Assembly: GCA_016858145.1 (NCBI GenBank)
Contig: JAEHOE010000077.1
Coordinates: 436,501 to 500,500 of the forward strand
Source of the DNA: Edaphochlamys debaryana
Lineage: Eukaryota > Chlorophyta > Chlorophyceae > Chlamydomonadales
Direction of reading: 5' to 3'
Length of the DNA stretch: 64,000 nucleotides
In this document: in pieces, positions 45,101 through 57,334 of the stretch
How positions within the stretch are numbered: the stretch's first letter is position 1
Layout: each line of letters begins with the position of its first letter
Made by a program: the position numbers and the translations under genes
Notes under the pieces: model-generated
Seen by the model: the letters and a program-made list of their open reading frames with translations, nothing else
What the model was told of the DNA's origin: nothing
The model's database searches: none

Positions 45101-48100
45101 CCAGGCCGGTTGTCTTGACTTGATCATCACAATCTAGTCTGGGACCATCCACACCAGGCCAACACGGGAGCTGGCAGGGTCCCCGCCCGCCAGGCAGCTC
45201 ACCAGTGAGTCAGCATGATGGCCGTCTCGTAGATCTCTGTACGGCAGTGTACGGCATCATGAGGGGCTTGCACGCGGCCGGCAGGGGGGGGCTTGGGCAG
45301 GCCTCGGCCGCACTCTGTCCAAGGGCCCCTGCAAGGCCGCCTGCGCACCCCCGCCGGCACCTGCCCCTCACCCACCCGTGGGCATGTAGCAGGCGCCCTC
45401 GTCGTGGTTGGTCAGAAAGATGTGGTCACGCCCGCCCTGAGGCGGAGGTGCGTGGAGGTGCGTGATGTTGAGAGGAGGCGGGGAGCATGTGTGTGTGTGC
45501 GCGGGGGGGAAGTGCGGACGGGCGTGGGCATGCAGAGCGTGCTGGTTCCGTACCCGGCGGTCCCAGTACGGGAAGTGTGACTGGACCCAGCGCTTGGCCG
45601 CGAGCCACATGTGCGCAGCGTTGGAGTAGCGGTTCATAGCTGCATGGTACGACAAGAAGCGTACGTATGGTACGGCAGGGGCTCAGTCAATACGAGCGCC
45701 ATGGGTGCAGTCATGCAAAGCCCGCACATGTGCACACCGCAGGGACATCTACCTCTCTTACCGCACTCAAACCCCTTCCCATTGCCACCCAGCCCTGCCC
45801 TGTACCCACCTGTCGGCGCCCCCCAGAAGGGCCCATCCGCCCATCCGTTAATGGGCCACGTCCAACACGTGAAGTAGACGGGGACGTAGAAGAAGTCGGC
45901 CTCCTCGGGGTCAAAGGTACTTGGGGTGGAGGGGAGAGAGGGGAGGGGAGGGCGGGAGGCAACTGAGCGCGTGAGGGTCAGGTGTGGTGGGGAAGACGAG
46001 GCTGCGAGGGCATGGTGGGACTCCAGACCTTCGCATGTGGGCCTGCTGGCAAAAGGCACTTGGGCAAGGAGCAAGAGCGCCGCGAGAGTATCTCGATCAG
46101 CCAGCCCTACACCCCGCTCGCCTTCTCCCAAGCCCTCGCCCCCCGCCTGCCTCCGTCCCGCCCTCCCCGCTTCCCCCGGCTTGCTCTGGAGTGGTTCCCA
46201 CACCTCCCTTCCAGTCCTTCTGCACCCACCGGTGGGGGCTGAGCAAGAGCATCTCGTGAAGATAAGCCTCGATCGAGTATCCACCGATACTCAGTTTCGT
46301 TTCGTTACCAAGTTCGTACTGGCGATAGTGGCAGTTGAGGCTGCGGGGGGCAACCGGGCCAGAGCGGAAACCACAAGTGGTGGATCGCAAAAGAGTAAAA
46401 CAAGCATGCATGTAAGGCAGGGTGAGCAAGATCACGAGGGCTATGTAACCCGGAGGACCAAAGGGATTGGCCAGTCACGGGTCCAATGATGCGGGACTGG
46501 CAGCCGCTGTTGCATTCCAACCGCCTCACGTGGTCAGCCTATACTGATGCATGCGGGTCGTGAACTCGGGAGGCATGTCGTACACGTAGATCAGGGGCCG
46601 CAGCCGTCCGCCAGAGCCAGATCTGCTGCCGCCTTCCCGCCTGCTCCGCCGCCCGGTTCCTCTGTTGGCAGACCCTGCACTGGTGGATGCGCCCCCCTCG
46701 GTGCCTGCCTCCCCCTCTCCGTCTCCAGTGCCTTGCCGTACGGAGGCGGCGGTGGCGGCTGAGGTGTTGCCCCCAGCCCCAGGGGCGTCCGGCGGCGGCT
46801 GCGTTGCGGCGGCGGGCACGGGCCGAAGGGTGGTCTGGAGCCAGGGCCGCTGGGAGATGTCCAGGCCTGGGCAGGGGCCAAGTGACACGTGGCAAGGTGG
46901 TTGGCGGTTGGGGGTTGATGGTTGGGGATGCGGACGGCTTAGTACAGAGGTCCATCCACCACGTGTATCTATGGAGGGCAGAGCAGGCAAGCAGACCCCC
47001 GCCTCACACATGCAGGCGGCCCCTGCCTCGCGGTGAGAGCGAGGTTGCTCGATGGCAACACGCACGCACCTGGCTCCATCTCCTGCCCGGCCCTCTTCCG
47101 CGCGCACTCCTGCCCGTACCAGCCCGGGAAGCACCTGGGGAGTGGGGCAAGCGTGGAGGGAGCGAGTGAGCAGAGTGGGGTGGAAGGGCTCCGGGTGAAG
47201 GGATACACGTTGGCCCCGCCCTGGATCCGCTGCGCCGCCATCGCCACACCCCACGTACGGCAGTACTGCACACGCATCTCGTGTACGGCTCACCTGCAGT
47301 ACCCCGCGTCGCACTCGCCGTGGCCCGAGCACTGGTTGGGGCAGGCGTCCTCCAGCACGTGCTCGCACATGCGCCCGACGATACTGGCGTCACCGTCGCA
47401 TGGGCAGCCGTTCCTGCGTGCGTTCACGCGAGTGAAGTGGGCTGCTCGCGTAAGCAAGGGAAGCATGGGCACGGCGAGAAAGCCGGCCGGTTCTAAGGTG
47501 TGTGAGAGAGGGCAGGGGCCAAGGCAGCCGCTCGGGCGCGGCAAAGGACCGGTGGCGAGAGCAGCCCACAGCTTGGAGTTGCATGTGTGTACGGCACGCG
47601 TCCTGGAGACCGCCCTGGGTCGATGCCGTGGACACGCAAGGAAACGGCTGCCCTCACCGCCTCTCGCCGCCAACCCAACACCGACCACGCCCTCACCTCG
47701 CGGGCGTTGTGAGCTGGCTCTCGTTCTCAGCGTTGCACCAGCCCTGCGCGGGGAGCTTTGCACGGTGAGCCCCAGGTCTGGCTTGGGCGCGGCTGGCCTG
47801 GACGCATCTCTTGCTGCATGCCTGCTGCGCAGACCACAGACTGAGAGCATCCCTGACCGCATGGCCGGAGCCAGCCGTACGTGGGAAGCATCACTCATCA
47901 CGCTGCCCCCGGCCCCAGACCACCACCTCCAGCAGACCCACCCCGCCCCAGAGTGCCGGCCTAGAGCGGTCCGGGGCACTCCTACTGAGGCGAATGACCC
48001 CCGGGATAGCCGGGAGGAGGTGTGTGCTCACGTTGGGTCCGATGATGTCGTCCAGGCTCATGGCTGGGTCGCCCCACTCCACGGCGACCATGGTGCCGTT

Positions 48101-50722
48101 GCGGTGGGGCACCTTGACAGGGGGCGTGGAGCGGTGTGCAGGAGCGGCCGAATCAACAGGTTTCGCAAGTGCAGACAGCTAGCTCCTGTGCTTGCGCGGG
48201 TGCTGCCTCAGCCCTGCTTCAGCGTGTTGAGCCGGCCCTGCTTGCCTCACATCCCGAGGCTCCAGAGGGGACTATGCCCCGGCTCGCCTACCAGCTTGAC
48301 GCACGCACGGACACCCTGTGTCTCGACCCACGCCAGACCCTTGAAAGATGATGCCCTGACCACTCCAGCCCCACCCGGGTACCGCCACGAGCCCTGTTGC
48401 AGCCTAGCTCCAAGTCCTGACCCGCTCACCCGGGGAATGCGCGCTGCCCATGCTCCACCCGGGCCCTCCCGGACCCCACGCCCCATGTGCACCTCACACG
48501 GTGCCGCACCCCACACCTCTGCCTCGCCCTCGCCCCCACGTGCCCACCTTGCCCGGCTTGCAGATGGTGGAGATGGGCCGCCCCCGCTCCGAGTAGCGCA
48601 CCCAGGGCGGCGCGTCGGCTGGCGGCGGTTTCCGACCGTACCTCGTGTTGGCGGGGCAGTAGCACGACTGCGGGCGGGCGTGAGCATACGACAGTGTTGT
48701 GCAGTTGCTGTACGGCATGGTACGGCACGATACGGCGATCTTAGGCATCGCATGATTCGCATCGCTCACCGCTCGATCCACGTCGCATGCCCCGGCGCAT
48801 CGAGATGCGGTCCATCCGGGCTCCGTGAGATCCAGATCCTTGCCCGCCGCATCCACGTGTCCCTGATAAGGGCAAATCACGTGGGCCAATCAAGGTCACA
48901 TGGATGCAGTCAGACGCCCTTGAGCGGCCTAAACTCATGGGTGCGGGGAGAGCGGCCATTACTCCGGGGGTTTGACATGTTACCGTTTCCCTGCCCTGTG
49001 AAACCCCTGCCCCAGTGACCCCCTCTCACTATAGTAACGTCGAGTGGGTCGTTCTGCTCCCTGGTTCGGTGCGTACAGGGCCGCAAGTCCTTGACATCGC
49101 ATGCAGCCCCCTTCCAGCCTGGGAAAACGGAGAAAGGCGTGAGTAACATGCATGGGAGGGAGGGGGAGTGGCTGCTGCTCACGAGGGATCGGTGGGGTCA
49201 ACGGTGGAGTCCAGGGAAGCGCCCTCCCAGGCCCCTGCCACAGTATCCGCCACCATCTGTATCCGCCCCCAAAGCGGCCCGGCCCACATCCCCGACCCAC
49301 ATCCCCAACCCCGCACAAACGAAGCACATCCTTGCTGCCCCAAACGTGGCTCATTACATTCCACCCAGCCACCCCTCACCACGGAGCCCGGGACCGCTGT
49401 CCGCTCCCCCCCCCCGATGCCGCTCACCCGCTGGGCACTGGCACAGCCCGATGTCGTAGTGGCAGTTGCCCACACCGTTGCAGGGGCCCCACTGGGTGGA
49501 GGGGCAGTCCTTGGAGCCTGGGGCGGAGGGCGGGTGGGGACCACGGACCGCCCAACTGAGTGGCGCTTCCAGCAGCAAGCACGCGGGCATGCAGGCTCCT
49601 GGGGACGTAGGGATCTGGTGGGCAACCCACTCGCGGTACCGGACCTTACCCCGTGGTGCGGGCTTCCAAGGCACTCGCTCCTGCCTGCAACATGGGATCA
49701 GGGTATGGGAGCGTGTGTACACATCGGCCGGTGGGGTGGTGAAGGTGCAGCCACACTGCCACTCACCCCTCGAGCACCTCTCGCCGCCCCCACTCCTGCC
49801 GCAGGTCCCCTTACCAAGTTGCGAGCCTGCCGCAACGCCCTCGCTCGATCACGTCTCCTCACCTGAAGAACTCCTCGCACCAGCTGCCTCGCGTCAGGGC
49901 GCAGAGCGCGCACTTGCCCCCGCCCCGGTCGCACGCCTCCGGATAGCCCCCGCGCTGACCCGTGCCCAACGCTAGGTTACAAAGGCAGCGACAGAGAGGG
50001 GGTGTAGAGTATGAGTAAGAGTATGACTAGATGTTGAGGGGTACGCAAAGTGGGGTGTTCAGTCCCCCCTTGGCCTCCCCCGCCCCTGCGGCCCAGCCAG
50101 GGCTTTTACTGCTCCCAAGCATACCCCAGTCATCACCACACCGTACCCTTGTTGCTGCGATGGAGCATGTCGTGGTCATACCGGCCTGCGTTGGGAGGGT
50201 GTCAGGCCGGGCACAGAACCGGGGAACCAACATCTCCAGGAGACAACCAGCCCGCAGCCCCGCCTGGCCCCACGCCCCAACCCCCCTCCTCCATCCGGAG
50301 CCTCTCAACGCCGTTCACACCCACACCCACTCGCAAGAATCTCATCTGGGCCGCCGTCGCCCGTCACGACAGCCGCATGGACCGCAAGGACCGGTGGCCC
50401 GGGGTCCATCACCAGGGGGGCCTGCGTGCGCAGGCGCCGTGCTCCGACGCGCACGTGGCCAAGAACGCTCCCGAAGGCTACCTCGTCACCCTGGGCCTGC
50501 GTTATGTGAGTAACGGGCAATAAGCTCGCAAGTTCGACTGAAAACACAGGACATAATGCGAACGGGGAGTGGAGTTCCACACCAAGCGCCCACCGCACGG
50601 CCGACGCTGCTGGCTTGAACGCTCAGTATGCATAGCGCCGCTGCAAGTAAAAGCTCCGTTGGTGAGCTGCGAGCTATCGATAGCGGAGATGCCGCTCCCG
50701 GTCTTTGGCGCGCCATCGCCAT
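42113..50722 (-). CDS. Exostosin-family (GT47) glycosyltransferase with EGF-like modules
   Basis: Likely Golgi or secreted wall-glycan transferase. 28 exons from 50722 to 42113: 50722-50599, 50185-50147, 49971-49863, 49684-49650, 49517-49428, 49118-49030, 48667-48548, 48112-48032, 47743-47697, 47413-47294, 47134-47070, 46866-46530, 46340-46230, 45919-45810, 45639-45554, 45436-45376, 45236-45203, 45081-45036, 44602-44507, 44381-44282, 44035-43975, 43846-43792, 43535-43472, 43230-43200, 43082-42929, 42798-42758, 42451-42361 and 42232-42113; 838 codons plus stop. A signal peptide (ELLLAAALCILSVQASS) leads to Cys-rich EGF-like modules (CNGVGNCHYDIGLCQC; CSGHGECDAGYCRC). The exostosin domain starts at LIYVYDMPPEFTT, with FDPEEADFFYVPVYF, GRDHIFLTNHDEGAC, NYSEHLARSVFCAVVPG and EDAVLHGCLPLIIMD. 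The exon 1 donor and the acceptor of exon 27 (no AG) are the uncertain points. Confidence 0.9.
47432..47505 (+). repeat. Dispersed element, partial copy (exostosin intron 9)
   Basis: GTGAAGTGGGCTGCTCGCGT near the start, then AGCCGGCCGGTTCTAAGGTG, the same two blocks in the same order as at 39152-39215. It is antisense to the exostosin gene. Confidence 0.7.
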
Positions 50723-51749
50723 GTTTGGCGACACATACAACTTGAAGCTCAGAGTACTGCTACAAAACCTCAGCTGGCAAGGCGTGCGTGTATCTGTGCC
50801 GGTCGGTGTAGTCGCAACTGTCCCGGCGTCGTGCAAGGCGATTTTCACATGCCCGCATTCTGGCGGCCCCATGGGATAGCATATAGACGTCAACGCCGGG
50901 CAGGGGCACCGCGGGGGCAAGAATCAGCCACGGACATGCCAACGACATGTACGTGCACATGTGCGGGCCCAAGCAGAGCGTCTTGAGACACACATTCAGC
51001 ATTCAGGTAAACGGTGGATACCAGTCGGCTCCGCCCCGCAACGCAACACCCAGCCCACCGCTCCCCGGCCAACCAGTTGCCCGACTTGCCCCCTTCGCCC
51101 CCCACCGCGACCCTCCTCACGTCCCTGCTGCCCGTCGGTCCGTGCCCTGTCTCTCCACATTCCGAACCCGCCATTCATCTCCTTGCTTGCCCCATTTCAT
51201 CCAGCCTTCCATCCCCTTGCGCCCATTCCCTGGCGCCCATCCCCCTCCATCCCCTGCACGTTGCATTGATCCCCTGGCGTCAAAACCGCCGCCACAAGCG
51301 GTTCCTTTTCAAGCCCCGAGGCCACTCCACAGGACACACCCGAGGCGCCACAACCCGGCTGCTACTCGGCTCTTAGCTCTGAACGTGTCCTGGCCAAGCC
51401 CCCATAAGGCCACTGTACTGCCACATCCCGCAGCTCCTCCCCTGGCCCCGCTCCTCACCCGGCTTGCCTTCCCATTCCCGCGCCCTGCACGGTTGCCCCT
51501 GGGCCACCCCCGGTCGCTTCCGGCCGAGCCCTGAGCCAGCAGAGCCGTCCCAGCACTACCTTAAGCTCCCCTCTCCCAGGCGGCGACCGTCCACCGCTGC
51601 AGGCAGGGCAGCCAGCCAGCGCATTCCCCAACTCAGTCAATGCTGCCCCCAAAACCGGGCCCATTAATCCTCCGCTAGCTGGCTAATCACATCACCTGTG
51701 CTGTACCATTTCGATCGGCACCTCCTCTCCTCCCCCTGATGTGCGTGGC
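50723..51749. other. Exostosin upstream region and ankyrin-gene 3' flank
   Basis: No gene is supportable. The stretch 51030-51660 is C-rich on the plus strand with many CCC and CATTCC blocks. It holds the exostosin promoter (near 50723-50950) and the end of the ankyrin-type gene's transcript. Confidence 0.4.
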
Positions 51750-53593
51750 CTACTCAGCCTCCTCCTCCCCCGCCGCCGCCACCGCTCCCTTGGCGCTGCC
51801 CTCCGCCGCCAGCCACTCAAAGACAGCCGCGGGCGCCCCCGCACTCCGCGCCAACGTCTGCAGGTGCACCCGGGGGAGCTCGCCGGGGGCCCCCAGCGGC
51901 AGCCCCGAGCGCCGCAGCCGGGGCAGCATGGGCCAGTCTCCCTGGCGGAGGGCCTCGGCGTAGGGCCCCCCGTCCGCGTGGGGACAGCGGGCAGGAGGCA
52001 GGGGAGGAGACAGGCAAGCAGGGATGTGGTTCTTCGGGACACTCAGGAGAGGAAAAGGCGTCTGCCCGAGGGGCTCAGGCGCCGGGTCACAGCAGACGTG
52101 AGCACAGGTAAGATCAGGCAATGCAAGCTCCCTAGATTCGCCCTGTGAGCAAACGGGTGCCCCATCCGACCCCGGCCGTGGGCGATCCCGAACCCACTAC
52201 ACCCAGCCCCCCAGGTCGTGTGGCTCACCGGTCGGGGGCAGCCCAGCTCCGCCAGCGCCTCCACCGCCGCCACGCACCCCGACCGCACCGCCGCCTCCCA
52301 CGCGCCCTCGCCCATGCCGCACCCCGCCGCCGCCAGCCACCGCACGCACTCCACGGACCCCGAAGAGGCGGCCACGGAGAACAGCGCTGACGTCAGCCCG
52401 CTGTCAGGCGTGAGGCCGCACTTCTGGCAGGCCCACTGCAGGACCTCTAGAGCGCCGCCCGAGGCGGCGGGTTCGGCCACGTCAGCAGGGGTGGGCTCCC
52501 AGTCCGTCCGCCTCAGCGCCTGCAGGACTTCCAGGTGGCCCCGCTTGGCCGCGACCTTGAGGGCCTCGCTCAGCTTGGTAGCGCGCTCGAGCCGCACGCC
52601 CCTGTCCCACAGCCACTCGAAGGCGAGCACGTTGTTGTAGAAGATCGCACAGCTGAGCGCGCCGGGGACGGCCGGTCCGAAGCCGTTCTCCTCGAGCCAT
52701 TGGAAGCGCTCAATGACGGCGAACGGCGGCTTGACGCTGATGCAGTAGTGGGCGGGGTTCCTCTCCAGTGTTCTTGCCACTAGCCAGTCGCACTTGTCGC
52801 GCCAGTCCGGCGTTGGACTTGTGAGGGCGCGGTGGAGATCCTCGGGCTCAATGTACGCATCCCAGCTGTCCGGCCAGCCGCGCTCGTCCCACAGCCGCTG
52901 CACGGTCTGCAGCGGCAGGCCCTCCATCGCGTCAATGTATAGCACAAACTCATCCTCCTCCGTTTCCTCCGCCTCCGATAGCAGCCAATCCATGAGATCC
53001 TCATGCCCCCCGCGTGCCGCTGCCGCTGCCCCGCACTTGGCCATCGTTGCCCTCAGCCCCGGCTCCTGCTCGAGGCACAACTCGCAGATGGCGCGCTGCC
53101 CGAACTCCCCAGCGCTGAGCAGCACGTTGTCCCAATCGATAGGCTCCTTCAGCCGGCCAGGCTCCGTGAACCAGCGGCACGTGTCCAGCGCACCCGCCTC
53201 GGCAGCAGCGTAGAGGTCGTCCGGGCGCGGAGGCAGCCCGACAGCTGATAGCACCAGCTCCAGCAGCGGCACGTCGTTGCGAGCGGCGGCCCAGTTGGCG
53301 AGCTTGCCGCGCTGCGCCCGGTTGAAATTCTTGCAGGAGGATTGCGATGCCAGCAGCTCGACCAGCGCACAGCGAGAGAAGGGAAGTGCGAGGTTGGCGA
53401 CGTTGTACTTCGCTAGCGTTTGGGCCGTTGGCATGCTCACGAAGCGCAGGCCCGCGACTTCGTTGGGGTTGAGATGGGCAGCCACGCCGTCCATGATCGC
53501 GGGCGTCCAGACTTGCGAAAGGTCGGCATCCGGTGGCGCCGCGGTCGCGGTCGGGGCCTCTGAGGGCCGCACGAGCTGCTGCTGTTCGGCCAT
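51750..53593 (-). CDS. Ankyrin-type repeat protein (volvocine family)
   Basis: Exon 1 (53593-52229) encodes 455 residues in one open frame; exon 2 ends at 51750 (GEEEAE then stop). After an F-box-like N-terminal part (VWTPAIMDGVAAHLNPNEVA, LRFVSM), the protein repeats blocks of the ankyrin type: NWAAARNDVPLLELVL, LYAAAEAGALDTCRWF, AARGGHEDLMDWLLSEA, AAKRGHLEVLQALRRTDW, PAASGGALEVLQWACQKCG, AASSGSVECVRWLAAAGCG and AVRSGCVAAVEALAELGCP. Families with this form are numerous in volvocine algae; function is unknown, probably protein binding. The exon 1 donor CCG|GTGAGC is clear. The acceptor is not: homology suggests joining before DGGPYAEALRQGDWP (51974), where the sequence reads CACGCG without AG; the nearest phase-matched AG is CCGAAG at 52032, adding 19 residues. 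Confidence 0.8.
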
Positions 53594-53941
53594 GAAGCCG
53601 GGCGTGAGTCGTGTGCGCGCGTTGTGCAGCGATGCCGAGCAAGGGGATCGGGGCGGGGCTCAGGAGCTGCGAGCAGAGTAATGGGCACGGGGCGACTCTG
53701 GCAATGTCGAGTGCCTTGCTAGTGTTGATACAAAGCCTAGGACAGCACTTCCGCGTAGCCTTGTCACAGGACCCGTGAGCAGCCCGTGATCCACATCGCA
53801 CAGTCCTTGACCTCATCTGGTTCCACCCCCCTCCGCCTCCCTGGGCTCATCCGGCCCTGGCCCCGCCCCGTTCCCTGTGCCATCCCCAACCAGGTGTGGT
53901 ATGCTCACCCACCCGTCCCCCCTCCCGCCAGGCCACAGCGG
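53594..53941. other. Short spacer between ankyrin-type gene and KTI12
   Basis: 348 bp between the ankyrin-type start and the KTI12 stop on the same strand. It must contain the KTI12 3' UTR and the ankyrin-type promoter. The CCGCCAGGC/CCACCCGTCCCCCCTCC sequence at 53908-53968 is a tandem duplication that overlaps the KTI12 stop. Confidence 0.5.
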
Positions 53942-56900
53942 TCACCCGCCCGTCCCCCCCTCCGCCAGGTTGGTCCGCAGGTAGTCCACGAACATGCGCT
54001 GAGCGGCGGAGGCATCCTGCGGGCCGGCGGGAGGGCAGGGCAGCCAGAGAGAGGGCTTTGGAGGCTTTAGAGCAGCTGAGAGGCCGCTCAGCGCGCTGCG
54101 CATATATGCTAGCGCCGCGCCACTCCCGCAAGAGCCCTGCGTCTTCTCCCGTGGCCCCACCCCGACGCCACCTGGTACACGTCACGCGCCGCGCTGCCGG
54201 AGTGCCCGCCTGGTGTGCATCCGCGTGTCAAAACACACACGCGCACCCTCCTCCCTCCCCCCGACACCCCGCCACTTCACTCACTGCTCCCCCATACCCC
54301 CCCTGCACTCTGCCCCCACCTGCAGCCGCGCAAACGTGAGCTTGGTGGCCACCTTCAGGAAGGAGCGCTTGTGCCGCCGCAGCTCCGAAAGACCCACGGG
54401 CCGCCTCAGCTCCAGCTCCAGGGGGGGAGGCCCCTGGGCCTGGGAGGACGGGCCCGGCCCCGCGCCCCCGCCCCCGCCCCCGGCGGCCCGGGGTCGGCTG
54501 AAGCGCACGATCTCCGCCGCGCCCCCCGCCGCCGCCGCCTGCGCCTCCATAATGGCTTCAATGACCTCCTGGGGTGGGGGCAGGAGGGGGTGGGGGTGAC
54601 GGGGTGGGGGAGGGTTGTGGCAGTGGGGCTGCCGGGGCTGAGCGGAACCGTCTCAGCTCGGGGACCCCGTCCACCCGGCGACCCTACCCCTGCGCCGCCT
54701 TGCCCTCCAAGCTGTACTACACGCCGATCCACATGCCGTACACCCCCTCCACCAAGCCATACACCGCATGCCGTACACCCGCTACCTTCGCCTGTCCCCA
54801 CCTGCGCGGCCGTGTCTATCTCGTGCAGGGTGTTGGTGGCCAGCAGGGCGGGGTTGGAGGTGGCCAGGTTGGGCAGCAGCTCGCGGGTGTTCTGCGGGCA
54901 AAACCCGTGTGAGGGGGGCGTGGGAGGATGCGGGAAGGGGAGAATGCGGGAGGGCGAGGACTCGGGAAGGGGAGGACACCGGAGGGGTGTGTGTGGGACG
55001 GAGGTTGGAGTGGAGAGAGAGGGAGCAAAGGGGGCAGGCTAGCGGTCGAGCCCCGCCAAATCACCCCTTCCCCATCCAACACGTGCAATTGCCCCCCGTA
55101 CCCGCCCCAAGCGTGTACCTCCGTCCCTGCGCCCCACCGCCGCCCCATACACACGGCACACGCACCCATGCACACGCCCGTCACCCGCCCCCCAAACCCG
55201 CCTCACCCGCGCCTGCGCCCCGCCGGCTCCCCCTGCGTCCTCCGCCACCGCCCGCACCACCGCCCCCAGCACCTCCGCCTCCGGCTCGCCGCCCTCGCCG
55301 CCGCTGCTGCAGCCCAGCCCGGCTGCGCGCCAGAGGGGTGGACGGGCACAGGGACGGGAACGGGGACGGGGAGGGGGAGGTCAGAAAGGGCGAGGGCGCG
55401 GGACAGGGGTGAGACGAGGTTCGGAAGGGTGCAGGCCGGCTCTGCAGCCCGTGCCGCGTCTCCCCACCCGCGCCTGAAGCGGCCTCAACCTCGGGTCAGC
55501 CTCCAGCCTCCAGCCCCGTACGTCCCTCCCATTCCCAGTCCACCCTCAAGCCCACACCCCCGTGCAGGAGCTCACTGGCGGGGTGCAGCGTGAAGAGCGG
55601 TGCGTCCCAGCGGTTGCGGCCGTCGGGGCGCTCGAAGCGACTGGCCAGGTCCTCGAAGCTGGGGGGGTGGGGGCGGGTGAGGATGGCGTGGGGTGGGTGG
55701 GGTCAGGGAGTGTATGATTGGACAGGGGTTGCCTTCTGGTAGGCCTACTGGTGTGCGGGGCTGCGGCGCTTGTGCCTGCCCCTCGCCCCCCAGTCGCCAC
55801 CGCCACCGTGCCTGGAGCCGGGCGGGCTGAGCCCCAAACGCCGACGGCCCCGCGTCTCGCAACCCCCTCCCCACCCCCGGCGCCCGCACCCACATCTCTG
55901 GCCGGTAGCGCTCCCCCTCTGCCCGCGCCGCGTTCCATGTACGGCAAGTGTCCACCTCCGTGTCCACGTGCACCTGCATGTACGACACGTAAGGCAGGGT
56001 GGGCAGGGTGGGCTGGGCCTAGGGAGGGGGGCACCGTGCGCGGTAGGCCCCAGGCCCCGTCAACTGGGGCGCGTGCGTGTCCATGGAAGGACACCGTACG
56101 GCGCCGTACGGTGTCGTATGACACTCATACGGCTGGCGGCAGCCGTGCGGACTTCGCTCGTCGGTGCCTTCCATGCGCCCTATGCACACGCCGAGCGGCG
56201 ACCGCTGCCGCGCCTGCAGAAGCCGCCCTGCCCCTGGGAGGCGTGCAGACTCGACTGCGACCCTGACTCCCTGCGTCCAGCGTGGGGCCCGCCCGGGCCA
56301 CCCCTAAGCCCTGCCGCCGCTGTGTGCCGGCGGCCGTACGGTCCTGGGCCTGCCTGGGCCCCATCCCTCGCCGTCCTCCTCCGCACGTGGCGGCCAGGCG
56401 GGCCCGATTCGTGGTGGTCCGGATCGGTGGCTCCCCCTCCCCGGCCCCGCACTGCTCCACCCCTCCCCCGGCCCCTCCCCAGCGGGCCCCCGCCGCCCCA
56501 CCATGCAGTATCGGGTGGCGGCCGCCCGCGCTATGCACCACAGCTCATACCGGTAGCCCTGGGGGGTGGGGAGGAACGGGCTGGAGGGCTAGGCAAGCGG
56601 GAGGGGTTCGCAGCATCGGGACAGAGGGCGGGGGCAGGGATTCCCTTCAGGGTCTGACTTCCTTTCTGGAGCCTTTGCTTGCTTACGAACACAGCAACAC
56701 CACACAGAGGGTTGTGGAAATTGATTGCATCGTTCCAGTGGATCCCCGAACCGCCTATGGCGGGCGTCATCGCCGCTGGCACCCTGCTGCCCCCCAGGTG
56801 CACCTAGCCGACCCTACCTTGATGTTGTTTATTGAGTCCAGGATAGTGACGCCCTTTTTCCCAAGCACTCGCTCAACCTGCACCGAATCAAGGCAGGGAG

Positions 56901-57334
56901 CTATGGGCAGGGCGTAGCGGTAGGCCCCCCGCGGCGGCCAGGGGCGGCAGGTCCTTCATTGCTCCCGCTCCTGGTGCTGACCGGCAGGGCGCATGTGCGC
57001 CGTGCCACGGACCTGGGATTTGAGTTTTGCGCGCGTGTTCTTCTCATTGACGGTTCCTGTGAGGGAGGGGGACGGGAGGGAGGGGGAGGGGGTGCAGCGA
57101 GGGGTCCGGCGTGGCGACGGGTGATGGGGCGGGGGGCCCAGTTGCACGGCGGCGGGCATGCCTGTTTCGGGGCCAGCACAGCGCACCTGTGTACGCCGCG
57201 TTGCGCTCCAAGTGCAGAGACTGTTCATCCACGACCTCCACAGGTACACCGGCCTCAGCAAACCGGGCGGCAAGTTTCGCTGCGATGCCCGTCTTGCCGC
57301 TGCAGGGCTGCCCGCAGACGACCACAAGTGGCAT
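53942..57334 (-). CDS. KTI12: KTI12 homologue (Elongator-associated ATP-binding protein)
   Basis: KTI12 is a P-loop protein that binds tRNA and supports Elongator-dependent modification of wobble uridines. Ten exons in order: 57334-57187, 57056-57013, 56877-56818, 56558-56502, 55973-55894, 55658-55576, 55322-55207, 54891-54802, 54568-54320 and 54016-53942, 333 codons plus stop, all in phase. Walker A is GQPCSGKT at residues 8-15. Then come VEVVDEQSLHLERN, VTILDSINNIKGYRYELWCI with ARAAATRYC, a Cys and TWN motif in DTCRTWN, FEDLASRFERPDGRNRWDAP, LATNTLHEID and a C-terminal RPVGLSELRRHKRSFLKVAT. The order and length match KTI12 of plants and fungi. A Gly-rich insert (AAGGGGGGAGPG) before the C-terminal domain is local. 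It diverges from the bromodomain gene across 526 bp. Confidence 0.95.
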
